Part shown: positions 1-9,060 of the stretch, piece after piece
How positions within the stretch are numbered: the stretch's first letter is position 1
Layout: each line of letters starts with the position of its first letter
Assembly (NCBI RefSeq): GCF_019977315.1
Contig: NZ_AP024652.1
Coordinates: 62,001 to 126,000, forward strand
DNA from: Arthrobacter sp. StoSoilB22
GTDB taxonomy: Bacteria; Actinomycetota; Actinomycetes; Actinomycetales; Micrococcaceae
DNA: 64,000 nucleotides
Direction: 5' to 3'
Translations under genes and position numbers: made by a program
The notes under the pieces: generated by a model
Told to the model about the DNA's origin: nothing
The model's database searches: none
Seen by the model: only the letters and a program-made list of their open reading frames with translations

Positions 1-122
1 CGTTGACGGGCGCAGCGGTTTCTTCTGTTTTCGATGGGGATTTGGTTGCCTCAAGCATTCATCCATGCTCACACTCGGCGCCCAAACCGAGCGAGTTCGT
101 TACATCCACGCAGGGGTATATG

Positions 123-1619
123 TCAGGGGTTGAGCTTACCGGCAAGTCGCTCGCGCATACGGACGCTGGCTTCGTTGAGCCCGATGAACTCTACGTCACG
201 CCCGTGATTCCGATACTTCTCGGTCACCGAGTCCAGCACGGCCACTGTTGAGGCATCCCAGATGTGCGAGCCGTGCAGATCGATGATCACACGGTCTATG
301 CCCTCTGAGGAATCTTTCGCATAGTCGAACTGCGTGTACAGATCATTGGAGGAAGCGAAGAACAGTTCGCCGTCCACCGTGTAGGTGGCAACAACTTCAC
401 CGTTGAGCTCCAGTTCCGTCCGCTCAACAGTTGCGAAGTGGGCCACCCGCCGCGCAAAGAGCACCATGGCGGTCAAAACGCCGACGCCGACACCCACCGC
501 GAGGTTGTGCGTCGCCACCACGGCGGCAACGGTAATGAGCATGACGGCGGTCTCGGACTTGGGCAGGCGCTTGAGCGTAGCAGGCCGGATGGAATGCCAG
601 TCGAAGGTGATCAATGAAACGAAGATCATCACGGCCACCAACGCCGCCATGGGGATCATGCCCACAACATCGCCCAGGACCACCACCAATACCAACAGGA
701 AAACGCCGGCCAGGAACGTCGAGAGCCGGCTTCGAGCCCCTGAGCCCTTGACGTTGATCATGGTCTGACCGATCACCGCGCAGCCACCCAGGCCGCCAAG
801 GAATCCGGTGACGATGTTGGCCGCACCCTGACCCCACGAGACCCTCGTCTTGTTGGAACGGGTGTCCGTGATGTCGTCCACCAGCTTGGCAGTCATCAAC
901 GATTCCAGAAGGCCCACCAACGCCATGGACAGGGCGAAGGGTGCAATGATCTGGAACGTCTCCAGGTTCAACGGAACGTTGGGCAGGAAGAACCCGGGCA
1001 GGCTGTCCGGGAGTTCGCCTTTATCGCTGACCGTGGGAACATCGATGCCACCCACCACTGTCACCAACGTAATGAGAACAATGGCCACCAGTGGCGCGGG
1101 AATGGCCGAGGTCAAGCGAGGCAGCCCGAACACAATCACCAAGCCCACAACCACAATGGGGTAGACCATCCACGGCACGTTGAAGAGCTCGGGCATCTGG
1201 GACATGAACACCAGGATCGCCAGCGCGTTCACGAAGCCGATCATCACGGACCGCGGGATGAAGCGCATCAGCTTGGTGACGCCCAGAACGGCAAGGATGA
1301 TCTGGAAGACGCCCGCCAGGATGATGGTGGCAATGAGGTAGTCGAGCCCGTGTTCCTTCATGACCGGCGCGATCACCAGGGCCACAGCACCAGTGGCAGC
1401 AGAGATCATGGCAGGACGCCCGCCCACAATCGCGGTGACCACGCCCATGGTGAAGGAAGCGAACAGCCCGATCCGGGGATCAACGCCGGCAATCACCGAG
1501 AACGCGATTGCCTCGGGGATCAGCGCCAGGGCCACCACGAGTCCCGCCAGGGACTCCGTCAGCAGGCGACGGGGCGAACGGAAAGTCGCCCGCAGTGACA
1601 TGAGTTGCTCGGGAGTCAT
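123..1619 (-). CDS. SulP-family anion permease with C-terminal STAS domain
   Basis: 498-residue membrane protein of the SulP/SLC26 family, which moves sulfate, bicarbonate or related anions across the cytoplasmic membrane. Residues about 15-390 are a chain of hydrophobic segments, and the N-terminal stretch around LIPEAIAFSVIAGVDP is typical of SulP. Residues about 400-498 form a cytoplasmic STAS domain (DRVIIDLHGSHIWDASTVAV). Many actinobacterial members of this length are annotated as sulfate permease, but the substrate cannot be read from sequence. The gene stands 20 bases downstream of the RelA/SpoT-domain gene on the same strand, so the two may be co-transcribed. Confidence 0.93.
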   Translation of the reverse strand: MTPEQLMSLRATFRSPRRLLTESLAGLVVALALIPEAIAFSVIAGVDPRIGLFASFTMGVVTAIVGGRPAMISAATGAVALVIAPVMKEHGLDYLIATIILAGVFQIILAVLGVTKLMRFIPRSVMIGFVNALAILVFMSQMPELFNVPWMVYPIVVVGLVIVFGLPRLTSAIPAPLVAIVLITLVTVVGGIDVPTVSDKGELPDSLPGFFLPNVPLNLETFQIIAPFALSMALVGLLESLMTAKLVDDITDTRSNKTRVSWGQGAANIVTGFLGGLGGCAVIGQTMINVKGSGARSRLSTFLAGVFLLVLVVVLGDVVGMIPMAALVAVMIFVSLITFDWHSIRPATLKRLPKSETAVMLITVAAVVATHNLAVGVGVGVLTAMVLFARRVAHFATVERTELELNGEVVATYTVDGELFFASSNDLYTQFDYAKDSSEGIDRVIIDLHGSHIWDASTVAVLDSVTEKYRNHGRDVEFIGLNEASVRMRERLAGKLNP

Positions 1620-1639
1620 GGGTCCTTACAGTGCGGGCT

Positions 1640-2746
1640 TTACAAAGCAGTCTGGCGGTAACGCTCAATCTGCTTAAGACGCCGCAAGAGGCTGTCGCGC
1701 CGCGGGTGCGGGACGACGTCGGGCGCCTCAGCGGTGAGATCAATGTGTTCGGTTCCGTACTGCCACAGCAGGAGGTCATCCAGGAGGCGGTCCGGGCCGG
1801 GGGAGTAGCGGTGGTCCAGGGCCTTGCGGACCTCGGTGATCCGATTGGCACTAAGCAGCCCGGCAAGTTCCACGGTTTTGGTGAGTCCGTGGGCGGCGAG
1901 CAGTTCAGCGGCCCATCCCCAGTCGTCATCTACTTTACGGTCAACGTGCGGCAAGAGGGTACGCCAGACGTCACGAACCCGGTTTGGCGTCAGCGGCGAG
2001 CCCCCCTCGCCTTCGAGGTCCCAGTAGCTACGGACTTCCTCGTAGCGCTCATGAAGATCCGCGAAGGCGCTCTCCACGGTTTCCAACATGGCCGCTGTGG
2101 CCGTGAACTGGCGATCGAAATGCGGCGTCCAGGCTCGCGGGTCTTCGGCCTTGAAGCGGATGTCGTGCTCGATCTCGCTCCAGGCATGCGCAAACACGGT
2201 ACGGATCTGGCATTCGAAGAAGTAGCTGCCGTTGGCGGGCATGTCCGGGTTGAAGACGTGCTGGTATTCCTTCACGGCTTCGTTCTGAATGGTCCGCAGA
2301 ATGAGGTGGCGGCTGGAGTAACCATAGGTTCCGGACTCGATGGAGCCGATGTCCTTCTCGCGATCGCCGCGGCAATCAAAGAGTTGGCGCTGCCGCTTGA
2401 TGATATTGGCTACGGCGGCGTTCTCCGCCGGCAGTTTGGTGATGACGCGGATGCCCACCATGTCATTCAACGTGCGGAACGGGTCCGGGAATTTCAAAAC
2501 CCGCGGACCGCCCGGCTCCAGGGGATCATCCGTGCGGGAAATCTTTTCGCGGAAAGACTCCACGGTTTTGGTCCGCCCCGTGACGAACAAAGGGGTGACC
2601 TCGGCGTCGTTCAGCATGTCCCTCAAAGTGAGCAGCACATCCCGTGTGACCCGCTTCAATGCAGGGCGAACACGCTCATAGAGCGCCACATTCGCATCCA
2701 CTGCGTCGCGCTGGGCCTGATCCAGGCTGTCCCAATTGCTTGCCAT
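1640..2746 (-). CDS. RelA/SpoT synthetase-domain protein
   Basis: 368 residues with a RelA/SpoT nucleotidyltransferase (ppGpp synthetase) domain in the first about 230 residues. Visible signatures are VTGRTKTVESFREKIS (substrate-binding basic loop), DMVGIRV, and ECQIRTVFAHAWSEIEHD. There is no HD hydrolase domain in front and no TGS/ACT after it. A C-terminal extension of about 130 residues matches nothing I recognise. It is therefore not the housekeeping bifunctional Rel (about 750-800 residues), but a single-domain relative like small alarmone synthetases, although longer. Activity is inferred, and it could be a diverged nucleotidyltransferase with another product. Confidence 0.85.
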   Translation of the reverse strand: MASNWDSLDQAQRDAVDANVALYERVRPALKRVTRDVLLTLRDMLNDAEVTPLFVTGRTKTVESFREKISRTDDPLEPGGPRVLKFPDPFRTLNDMVGIRVITKLPAENAAVANIIKRQRQLFDCRGDREKDIGSIESGTYGYSSRHLILRTIQNEAVKEYQHVFNPDMPANGSYFFECQIRTVFAHAWSEIEHDIRFKAEDPRAWTPHFDRQFTATAAMLETVESAFADLHERYEEVRSYWDLEGEGGSPLTPNRVRDVWRTLLPHVDRKVDDDWGWAAELLAAHGLTKTVELAGLLSANRITEVRKALDHRYSPGPDRLLDDLLLWQYGTEHIDLTAEAPDVVPHPRRDSLLRRLKQIERYRQTAL

Positions 2747-2856
2747 GCCCCCAGCTTACGGGGCGGGTCCGACACTGAACCGAGCCACCCGCCGTCGGGG
2801 TGCCTCTAGCCAAACAACCGAATCGTCAGGATAGGCTCAGTACAAAGGAGGGCGCA

Positions 2857-3678
2857 ATGTTGCGGCACAAGTACAGCTACGGCGAACACCCCAGCCAATG
2901 GGGCGAACTCTTCATACCTGAACCGTCCAACGGAAACCATCGCGGTGCGGCTACAGTCGCCGGCGGAATCGCCGTTGTGATCCATGGCGGCTATTGGCGC
3001 TCACAGTACGGCGCTGAGCTTGGTGAACCCCTTGCTCGCGACCTCGCAGCGCATGGCATCACCGCCTGGAACCTTGAGTACCGGCGGGCCGGCAACGGCG
3101 GTGGTTGGCCCCATACCTTCGAGGACATCCTCGCCGGAATCGACCATCTATCCCATATAGCCGGCGACCATGACCTGAAACTCGGCAAAGTAGTGGCGCT
3201 GGGCCATTCGGCTGGTGGCCACTTGGCCGTCTGGGCTGCCGGGCGGCAGAAGCTGTCCTCCATTGGAACGCCCGACGCCGACCGCCAACTTCAGCGCGGA
3301 CCGGAGGACAACGCTGTGCACTTGACCGGCGTCGTCAGCCAGTCGGGCCTCCTGAACCTTGCTGCGGCAGAGAAGCTGAACCTCAGCAACGGCGCCGTCT
3401 GCAACCTCATGGGCGGCGATTCTGCTAGATACCCCAAACGGCATAAATACGCTGATCCCATGAGTTCGCTGCCCATCAACGTCCCCGTCTATGCCGTTCA
3501 TGCCACGGATGACGAGGACGTTCCTGCGAGTCAGTCCGAAGCGTACGTGGCTGCGGCCACGGCGGCCGGAAGTGCGGCCCAGTTGCTGCGCGTCCCTGGC
3601 GACCATTTTGACCTCATCGACCCCAAGGCCGTGGCCTATAAGAAATGCCGCGAACTGGTGCAGCGGTTGCTCTCGTAA
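2857..3678 (+). CDS. alpha/beta hydrolase (esterase or arylformamidase-like)
   Basis: 273-residue soluble alpha/beta hydrolase. The oxyanion-side motif VIHGGYWR and the nucleophile elbow GHSAGGH are clear, which places it with the BD-FAE/kynurenine formamidase-like esterases. The catalytic acid is probably the Asp in ATDDEDVP, and the His lies in GDHFDLID near the C-terminus. The start at 2857 is chosen because it has AAAGGAGG 6-7 bases upstream; an earlier in-frame start at 2800 has none. No kynurenine-pathway neighbours are present, so the substrate is unknown. Confidence 0.88.
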   Translation: MLRHKYSYGEHPSQWGELFIPEPSNGNHRGAATVAGGIAVVIHGGYWRSQYGAELGEPLARDLAAHGITAWNLEYRRAGNGGGWPHTFEDILAGIDHLSHIAGDHDLKLGKVVALGHSAGGHLAVWAAGRQKLSSIGTPDADRQLQRGPEDNAVHLTGVVSQSGLLNLAAAEKLNLSNGAVCNLMGGDSARYPKRHKYADPMSSLPINVPVYAVHATDDEDVPASQSEAYVAAATAAGSAAQLLRVPGDHFDLIDPKAVAYKKCRELVQRLLS

Positions 3679-3719
3679 TTAGTGGGCCGTAGGGGGCCGC
3701 CTCTGGCAGAGTGGTCTCC

Positions 3720-4655
3720 ATGCTGACAGTCATTGGTGAAGCTTTGGTGGACGTCGTTCAACGCTCCTCGGGAATCGAGGCCCATGTGGGTGGGAGCCCG
3801 CTGAACGTTGCGGTTGGTCTGGCGCGGCTGGATCACCCGGTGCAATTCATTGGGCGCTACGGCCGCGACGCGTACGGCGATTCCATTGCGGCGCACCTCC
3901 GTTCCAGCTCGGTGATGGTGCCGCTTCCGCCGGATGAGAAGCCAACCAGCGTTGCCACCGCGCAGATCGACGACGACGGCGCCGCCACCTACGTTTTCGA
4001 CCTCGCCTGGGAACTCCCCGGACTCGCCGGGCGGTTGCCGCTGATGCTGCAAGGCTCCACCCTGCTGCACACCGGCTCCATTGCCACTTTCCTGGAGCCC
4101 GGCGCCGCGGAGGTGATTGCCGCCGTCGAGCACGCCCACCCGAGCAGCACCATCAGCTTCGATCCCAACTGCCGGCCCAGCATCATCACGGATGTTGAGT
4201 ATGCACGAACCCAAGCCGAGCGCTTTGTGGTGCTGTCCGACGTCGTGAAGGCCTCGGACGAGGACCTCGAATGGCTGTATCCCGGCGTTGATCCTGTGGA
4301 ATCCGCGCGCCGCTGGCTGTCCTTGGGCGGTGAAGAAGGACCGGCTTTGGTGGTGGTGACGCGGGGTTCACGTGGTCCGTGGGGCATCACCCGGGCAGGG
4401 GAAACCCAGATTTCCGCGCCCTCCGTGAATGTGGTGGACACCGTGGGCGCAGGCGATTCGTTCATGGCGGGGCTGTTGTCCGCCATTGTGGACCACGGTT
4501 TGGACGGCGCGCAGAACCGGTCCGATCTCCGGGCGATGCCGGTGGAAACACTGACCGCCATCATGGATCACGCCACCCGTGCGGCCGCCGTTACGGTGTC
4601 GCGGGCGGGCGCAAACCCGCCCACGCGAGCTGAGCTCAACCACGGAGTGGAGTAG
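3720..4655 (+). CDS. PfkB-family carbohydrate kinase
   Basis: 311-residue ribokinase/PfkB-type sugar kinase. The N-terminal part shows the substrate-binding GGSPLNVAVGLARLD, and the C-terminal signature is DTVGAGDSFMAGLL with the catalytic Asp in GAGDSF. It probably phosphorylates fructose or a related sugar; the family cannot be resolved further by eye. The ATG at 3720 gives the usual N-terminus MLTVIGEALVDVV; a GTG three codons upstream (3711) is possible. It follows the hydrolase by about 40 bases and ends 3 bases before the convergent reductase gene. Confidence 0.9.
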   Translation: MLTVIGEALVDVVQRSSGIEAHVGGSPLNVAVGLARLDHPVQFIGRYGRDAYGDSIAAHLRSSSVMVPLPPDEKPTSVATAQIDDDGAATYVFDLAWELPGLAGRLPLMLQGSTLLHTGSIATFLEPGAAEVIAAVEHAHPSSTISFDPNCRPSIITDVEYARTQAERFVVLSDVVKASDEDLEWLYPGVDPVESARRWLSLGGEEGPALVVVTRGSRGPWGITRAGETQISAPSVNVVDTVGAGDSFMAGLLSAIVDHGLDGAQNRSDLRAMPVETLTAIMDHATRAAAVTVSRAGANPPTRAELNHGVE

Positions 4656-4658
4656 GTC

Positions 4659-5720
4659 CTAGCCGGCACCGTGTCCGTCAGCCACTTCTTCGCCAGCCTT
4701 CACGGGTCCCGGAGGAGTGCCGTCGCCGAATGGGCGGCCGCCGAGGGATTCCCGTCCGTGATCGGTGAGCCAGCCGGATAGGTCAGGACCGGCAGGGACG
4801 ATCTTGGTGGGGTTAATGTCCTCGTGGACCATGTAGTAGTGCTGTTTGATCTGCACGAAGTCGATGGTGTCCCCGAACCCGGGTGTCTGGAACAGGTCCC
4901 GGGCATATCCCCACAGGGCCGGCATTTCGCTCAGTTTGTTGCGGTTGCATTTGAAGTGCCCGTGATAGACCGCGTCGAACCGGGCCAGGGTGGTGAAGAG
5001 CCGGACGTCTGCCTCGGTGATCGAGTCACCCACGAGGTAACGCTGACCGCTGAGCCGCTCTTCCAGCCAGTCCAAGGCAGTCCACAGCCTGTCATAGGCG
5101 GCATCGTAGGCTTCCTGGGATCCGGCGAAGCCGCACCGGTAAACGCCGTTGTTGACCTCGGTGAAGACGCGCTTGTTGACCTGGTCAATTTCCTCGCGCA
5201 GGTGCTCCGGGTACAGATCCGGCGCACCCGGGCGGTGGAATTGCGTCCACTCACTGGAAAAGTCCAGCGTGATTTGGGGGAAGTTGTTGGTGACCACTGC
5301 TCCGCTGGGGATATCCACCATGGCAGGGACGGTGATGCCGCGGGGGTAGTCCGGGAAGCGGCGGAAGAACGCTTCCTGGAGTCGCTCGATTCCCAGCACC
5401 GGGTCCTTGCCGTCGGGGTCCAGGTCGAAGGTCCAGGATCGTGCGTCGTGCGTGGGGCCAGGCTGGCCGAGGCTGATGACATCCTCCAAACCAAGAAGCC
5501 GGCGCACGATCACGGCACGGTTGGCCCAGGGGCAGGCCCGCGCTGCAATCAGGCGGTAGCGGCCGGGCTCCACGGGCCAGCCAGGCTCACCGTTGGGTCC
5601 GGCGGCACCGTCACGGGTGATCCTGTCCTCGATGTAGTTTGTGTCCCGGGTGAACTCGCCGCCAGTGACGTAAGCTCCGCGGGTGCTGTGTTCTTCGACT
5701 TCGCTGGTCTTCTCACTCAT
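4659..5720 (-). CDS. glutathionyl-hydroquinone reductase-like GST (ECM4/YqjG family)
   Basis: 353 residues of the omega-like glutathione transferase branch that reduces S-glutathionyl-hydroquinones. The active site ACPWANRAVIVRRLLGLED carries the CPWA cysteine near residue 60, and VYHGHFKCNRNKLSE is the hallmark of the C-terminal all-alpha domain. The length fits the family (about 320-370). Actinobacteria normally use mycothiol rather than glutathione, so the natural thiol partner here may be mycothiol. The assignment to the family is secure; the substrate is not. Confidence 0.92.
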   Translation of the reverse strand: MSEKTSEVEEHSTRGAYVTGGEFTRDTNYIEDRITRDGAAGPNGEPGWPVEPGRYRLIAARACPWANRAVIVRRLLGLEDVISLGQPGPTHDARSWTFDLDPDGKDPVLGIERLQEAFFRRFPDYPRGITVPAMVDIPSGAVVTNNFPQITLDFSSEWTQFHRPGAPDLYPEHLREEIDQVNKRVFTEVNNGVYRCGFAGSQEAYDAAYDRLWTALDWLEERLSGQRYLVGDSITEADVRLFTTLARFDAVYHGHFKCNRNKLSEMPALWGYARDLFQTPGFGDTIDFVQIKQHYYMVHEDINPTKIVPAGPDLSGWLTDHGRESLGGRPFGDGTPPGPVKAGEEVADGHGAG

Positions 5721-5791
5721 GACTTCACACTATGCTGCGCTCCCTGAACCGCGCGACCTTGTGGGCCGGTGCGCCCACGTAGACTGGCATG

Positions 5792-6604
5792 ATGCGGCTC
5801 GTAGCAAGCGATATTGACGGCACAATCCTCGGTCACGACGGCAAAATCAGTGACCGGACCATCAAGGCATTTCAGGCGTGCCGCGACGCAGGGGTGGAGC
5901 TCGTCTTTGTCACGGGTCGCCCGCCGCGCTGGTTGTACCCGCTTCAGGAGCAGCTGGGTCACAGTGGGATCGTGATTTGTTCCAACGGTGCGGTGGTGTG
6001 GGATCTCGAATCCGAGAAGGCTCTCTCTTCCTGCGCTCTCGATGCCAACGCCGTTTTTGAGGCACGCCGCATCATTAAGGACATCCGGCCTGACGCACTG
6101 TTCGCTGTTGAGACCCTCACGGGTTTCCAGCTGGAGCCGGGCTTCATTGAGAACGAAACCAGCGAGTTGCTCGCGGAGTTCACCCCCAAACCGCTGGCCG
6201 AGACGCTCACGGCGGAGGACGCCGTCGTGAAGTTCCTGGCGATCACCCGCAAGGGGACGCCGGATGAGTTCCTCGCCGAAGTGCAGCCGGCCGTAGCCCA
6301 CCTTGTGTCCACCACGCACTCAGCGCCGCGGACCGCGATGCTGGAGATGTCCGTTCCGGGCATCAACAAGGCCGTCACACTCGCCCAGTACGCCGAGTCG
6401 CTGGGAATCCAAGCCGCTGATGTGGTGGCCTTCGGGGACATGCCCAACGACATTGAGATGCTTCGCTGGGCCGGTCACGGTTATGCGATGGCCAGCGGAC
6501 ACCCGGAAGCCATCCTCGCTGCCGGGCAGCAGGCGCCGCACTTTGACGACGACGGCGTAGCCCAGGTTCTCGAGGCAAAGCTCACGGAGCAGCGGGTCAG
6601 TTAG
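5792..6604 (+). CDS. Cof-type HAD phosphatase
   Basis: About 270-residue HAD-superfamily hydrolase of the Cof/YidA type. Motif I is ASDIDGTILG at the N-terminus, motif II is FVTGR, and motif IV is AFGDMPNDIEML near the C-terminus, with a C2-type cap between. Substrates of this group are small sugar phosphates or flavin phosphates. Two adjacent ATG codons exist (5789 and 5792). A -10-like TAGACT at 5780-5785 lies exactly 6 bases before the second, so I prefer a leaderless start there. A second Cof-type HAD gene lies at 49.6 kb. Confidence 0.9.
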   Translation: MRLVASDIDGTILGHDGKISDRTIKAFQACRDAGVELVFVTGRPPRWLYPLQEQLGHSGIVICSNGAVVWDLESEKALSSCALDANAVFEARRIIKDIRPDALFAVETLTGFQLEPGFIENETSELLAEFTPKPLAETLTAEDAVVKFLAITRKGTPDEFLAEVQPAVAHLVSTTHSAPRTAMLEMSVPGINKAVTLAQYAESLGIQAADVVAFGDMPNDIEMLRWAGHGYAMASGHPEAILAAGQQAPHFDDDGVAQVLEAKLTEQRVS

Positions 6605-6697
6605 CTGCTGCACCGGTGAGCCTTAGGGCTGAGCGAGGCATGGGACATGCGAACCAGCGACGGCATGCCGCACGCCACTAAGACGTAGGGTTCCAGC

Positions 6698-6907
6698 GTG
6701 GCTACGCGAAGAATCGTTACTCTGCATGATGACCTGGACGGCACGTACGCGGAGGAGACAGTGTCCTTTTCCGTTGACGGCACTGCCTATGAAATTGACC
6801 TCAACGGTCCCCACGCCAAGGAACTCAGGGAGGTTCTGCGGCCCTTTGTTGCCGCTGCCCGGACAATAAAGCCGACCAGAAGGGCGCGGCGTCGCTTGAC
6901 CAGCTAA
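6698..6907 (+). CDS. short Lsr2-like protein lacking the DNA-binding domain
   Basis: 69 residues matching the N-terminal dimerisation half of Lsr2, the actinobacterial nucleoid silencer of AT-rich DNA. VTLHDDLDGTYAEETVSFSVDG and YEIDLNGPHAKELREVL (within residues 5-48) are the typical beta-beta-alpha oligomerisation fold. A basic tail (RRARRRLTS) follows and the protein stops. Full-length Lsr2 is about 110 residues and ends in a DNA-binding domain with an RGR-type AT-hook, which is absent. Only 9 bases separate the stop from the convergent gene, so no downstream remnant exists. The GTG start lies 6 bases after TAGGGT (6686-6691) with no ribosome-binding site, suggesting leaderless expression. 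It could form mixed dimers with full-length Lsr2 encoded elsewhere. Confidence 0.8.
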   Translation: MATRRIVTLHDDLDGTYAEETVSFSVDGTAYEIDLNGPHAKELREVLRPFVAAARTIKPTRRARRRLTS

Positions 6908-6916
6908 CCTCACGAA

Positions 6917-7783
6917 TTACGGGTGCCGCACACCCTCACCGGCGAGCAAAGCGCGGTAGCCCTCTTTGTAGGTGGGGAAGGTGAAGTCGAAGCCCGTCGT
7001 CCGCAGGCGGGCATTTGAACAGCGCTTGTCGCCGGGGCCGGCGTCGGACGCGCTGTCAGGTGCCGCCGTCGTGGGTTCCGGGCACCCCATCTCTGAGGCG
7101 AGGAAGCGCATGACGTCGCCCATTTCCGCCGCGTGATCATCAACGCCTACGTAGACGGAGTCCGGAGAGGCTTCCATGGTTGTGAGGTGGACGATCATGG
7201 CCGCGGCGTCGTCCCGGTGGACGCGGTTGGTGTGCCGGGGTTGGGCGGGGATGACAGCTTTGCCGTTGCGGACCTGGTCGATCAGCCGGGTGCGTCCAGG
7301 GCCGTAAATTCCACCCAGGCGTAGGGAGATGGGCTGGGTGGCCGTGCCGCGCGTCCGGGAAAACAACAGATCCTCAGCCTCCACCAGAACTTTCCCGCTG
7401 AACCGCGTGGGCTCCGTGGGAGTGGACTCGTCCACCACAGCGCCGCCGGAATCCTTGTACACAGCCGTGGAGGAGACGAACAGGATCCGCTGTGGCTGGA
7501 TGGACTGCCGTTCCAGCGCGTCCAGCACGTTCTTCACGCCGTTCAGGTACGCCGCCCGGTAGGCCTCTTCGGTGGAAGTGTCGGCGGCGATGGCCACCAC
7601 CACAATGTCCACGTCCTCGGGCAGTTCCGGCACGGCAACCGAGAGGTCCGCAAAGACACCGCGGATCTCTCCGGGCAGCTTTTGGGGGGAACGGCGCAAG
7701 CCCACTACTTCATGGCCTGCAGCCGCCATACGCAGGCCAACTTCAGTTCCCAGGTCGCCGCAGCCGGCAATCAACACAGTCAT
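6917..7783 (-). CDS. NAD(P)-dependent SDR epimerase/reductase (YeeZ-like)
   Basis: 288-residue extended or atypical SDR. The nucleotide-binding loop LIAGCGDLGTEVG at the N-terminus replaces the classical GxxGxxG with a GCGDLG form. VFVSSTAVYKDSGG (written FVSSTAVYKD in the protein) and SLRLGGIYGPGR are typical of epimerase/dehydratase-like proteins. The function is unknown; relatives are annotated as NAD-dependent epimerase/dehydratase. It is convergent with the short Lsr2 gene and divergent from the small protein gene at 7.9 kb. Confidence 0.85.
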   Translation of the reverse strand: MTVLIAGCGDLGTEVGLRMAAAGHEVVGLRRSPQKLPGEIRGVFADLSVAVPELPEDVDIVVVAIAADTSTEEAYRAAYLNGVKNVLDALERQSIQPQRILFVSSTAVYKDSGGAVVDESTPTEPTRFSGKVLVEAEDLLFSRTRGTATQPISLRLGGIYGPGRTRLIDQVRNGKAVIPAQPRHTNRVHRDDAAAMIVHLTTMEASPDSVYVGVDDHAAEMGDVMRFLASEMGCPEPTTAAPDSASDAGPGDKRCSNARLRTTGFDFTFPTYKEGYRALLAGEGVRHP

Positions 7784-7927
7784 GCCCCTAGTTTGTCAGT
7801 CCTGCAGTGTCACCTTGTTCCCAGCTTCCATACAACCTGCGTTCAACTTGCCTCCGTAGGCTTCCAGCCAAGACCCGTTCGCATCGTGTCTACCAGTCCT
7901 ATTTTCAGGGTATTTGAAGGGGGAACC

Positions 7928-8197
7928 ATGGCTAAGCGTCGGATCAACAATGTCAACACCGCGCCTTTGCGGCGCATCGAACCGGATCATCATTGGCGTT
8001 CGCTTCGTCAGGGCGACCGCGTCAATGTCACGCTGACTCCTGGTTTCGAGTCCGCAGGTGTTGTGGACGCCGTCACCGGCGATGCCACCGCGGTGTGGGT
8101 GGAGCTCGACGACGGTCGCGGCCGGACGCTGGTGCACGTCAGCGACGGCGTGGCGATCGTTCCGCAAACGACGGCGACCCTCCCGCAGGAGAGCTAA
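7928..8197 (+). CDS. conserved hypothetical protein, 89 residues
   Basis: Small soluble protein starting at an ATG with AAGGGGG 5-10 bases upstream. The sequence has a short basic N-terminus, then alternating hydrophobic and charged residues (GDRVNVTLTPGFESAGVVDA) that suggest a small beta-barrel like an SH3-type fold. There is no signal peptide and no motif I can name. It precedes the GDPD gene by about 30 bases. Confidence 0.65.
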   Translation: MAKRRINNVNTAPLRRIEPDHHWRSLRQGDRVNVTLTPGFESAGVVDAVTGDATAVWVELDDGRGRTLVHVSDGVAIVPQTTATLPQES

Positions 8198-8228
8198 GCG
8201 CCCCTTAGCGATGGGCTACGCTACGGGA

Positions 8229-9008
8229 GTGACGCTGCCCTATTTCCTCCGCAAGGACGGTTCGGTGGGCCCTTTGGCCTTCGCCCACCGGGGTTTCTCC
8301 TTGGATGGCCTGGAGAATTCCATGGCCGCTTTCCACGCTGCAATGAAATTCGGAACTGTTCATCTGGAAACGGATGTCCACACGACATCCGACGGCGTAC
8401 TGCTGGTGTTCCATGACTCCTCTTTGGACCGCGTGACCGATTCCGGGGGCAAGGTTTCGGAGTTGACCGCTGCTGCGGTGGCTGCGGCGCGTATTGGCGG
8501 GGTGGAGCCGGTGCCAACTTTTGATGAGCTGGTCACGTCGTTGCCCCATGCCCGGCTGAACCTGGACGTCAAGGACTGGAACTCCGTGGGTCCTTTGGCC
8601 GCTGCGATCGAGAAGCATGGCGTCCATGACCGGGTTTTGGTCACCAGCTTCTCGGACAGGCGGCGCCGCGCAGTTCTTGCCAGGCTTTCACGGCGAGTTG
8701 CCTCTTCTGCGGGCAGCTCCCTCACCGCGATCTTCGTACTTCTTGGGCCGGTGCTTCCGGTTCCTTTGGCACGCAAGCTGCTCTCCGGCGTCGACGTTTT
8801 CCAGGTTCCTGTCCGCTACGGCCGGTTCCCCGTGGTGACGCCCGGATTCGTACGGCGCGCGCACCGTCTGGGTAGGCAGGTTCATGTGTGGACCGTCAAC
8901 GATCCGGCGGAGATGGAGCGTCTGCTGGACCTGGGTGTGGACGGTATTGTGTCCGACCGGCTGGATCTCCTGAAGGAAGTCCTGGTGCGCTGGGGCCAAT
9001 GGGTCTAA
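8229..9008 (+). CDS. glycerophosphodiester phosphodiesterase
   Basis: 259-residue GDPD-family enzyme, which hydrolyses glycerophosphodiesters such as glycerophosphocholine to glycerol-3-phosphate and an alcohol. Catalytic features are FAHRGFS (first His), LENSMAAF, the metal-binding pair LETDVHTTSDG, and VFHDSSLDRVTD (second His). The C-terminal VHVWTVNDPAEMERLLDLGVDG is also typical. There is no signal peptide, so it is probably cytoplasmic. The GTG at 8229 is preferred because a -10-like TACGCT (8217-8222) ends exactly 6 bases upstream; an ATG at 8211 is the alternative. Confidence 0.92.
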   Translation: MTLPYFLRKDGSVGPLAFAHRGFSLDGLENSMAAFHAAMKFGTVHLETDVHTTSDGVLLVFHDSSLDRVTDSGGKVSELTAAAVAAARIGGVEPVPTFDELVTSLPHARLNLDVKDWNSVGPLAAAIEKHGVHDRVLVTSFSDRRRRAVLARLSRRVASSAGSSLTAIFVLLGPVLPVPLARKLLSGVDVFQVPVRYGRFPVVTPGFVRRAHRLGRQVHVWTVNDPAEMERLLDLGVDGIVSDRLDLLKEVLVRWGQWV

Positions 9009-9060
9009 AACTCGGCGCAGGGGGTTGAGTACCATCGGCCGCCGCGCAAGGATATGGAGT

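Noticed and set aside
1631..2809. Long open frame (392 codons) on the + strand opposite the RelA/SpoT gene
   Set aside because: It is the antisense shadow of a gene with clear domain signatures; the translation has no recognisable motif.
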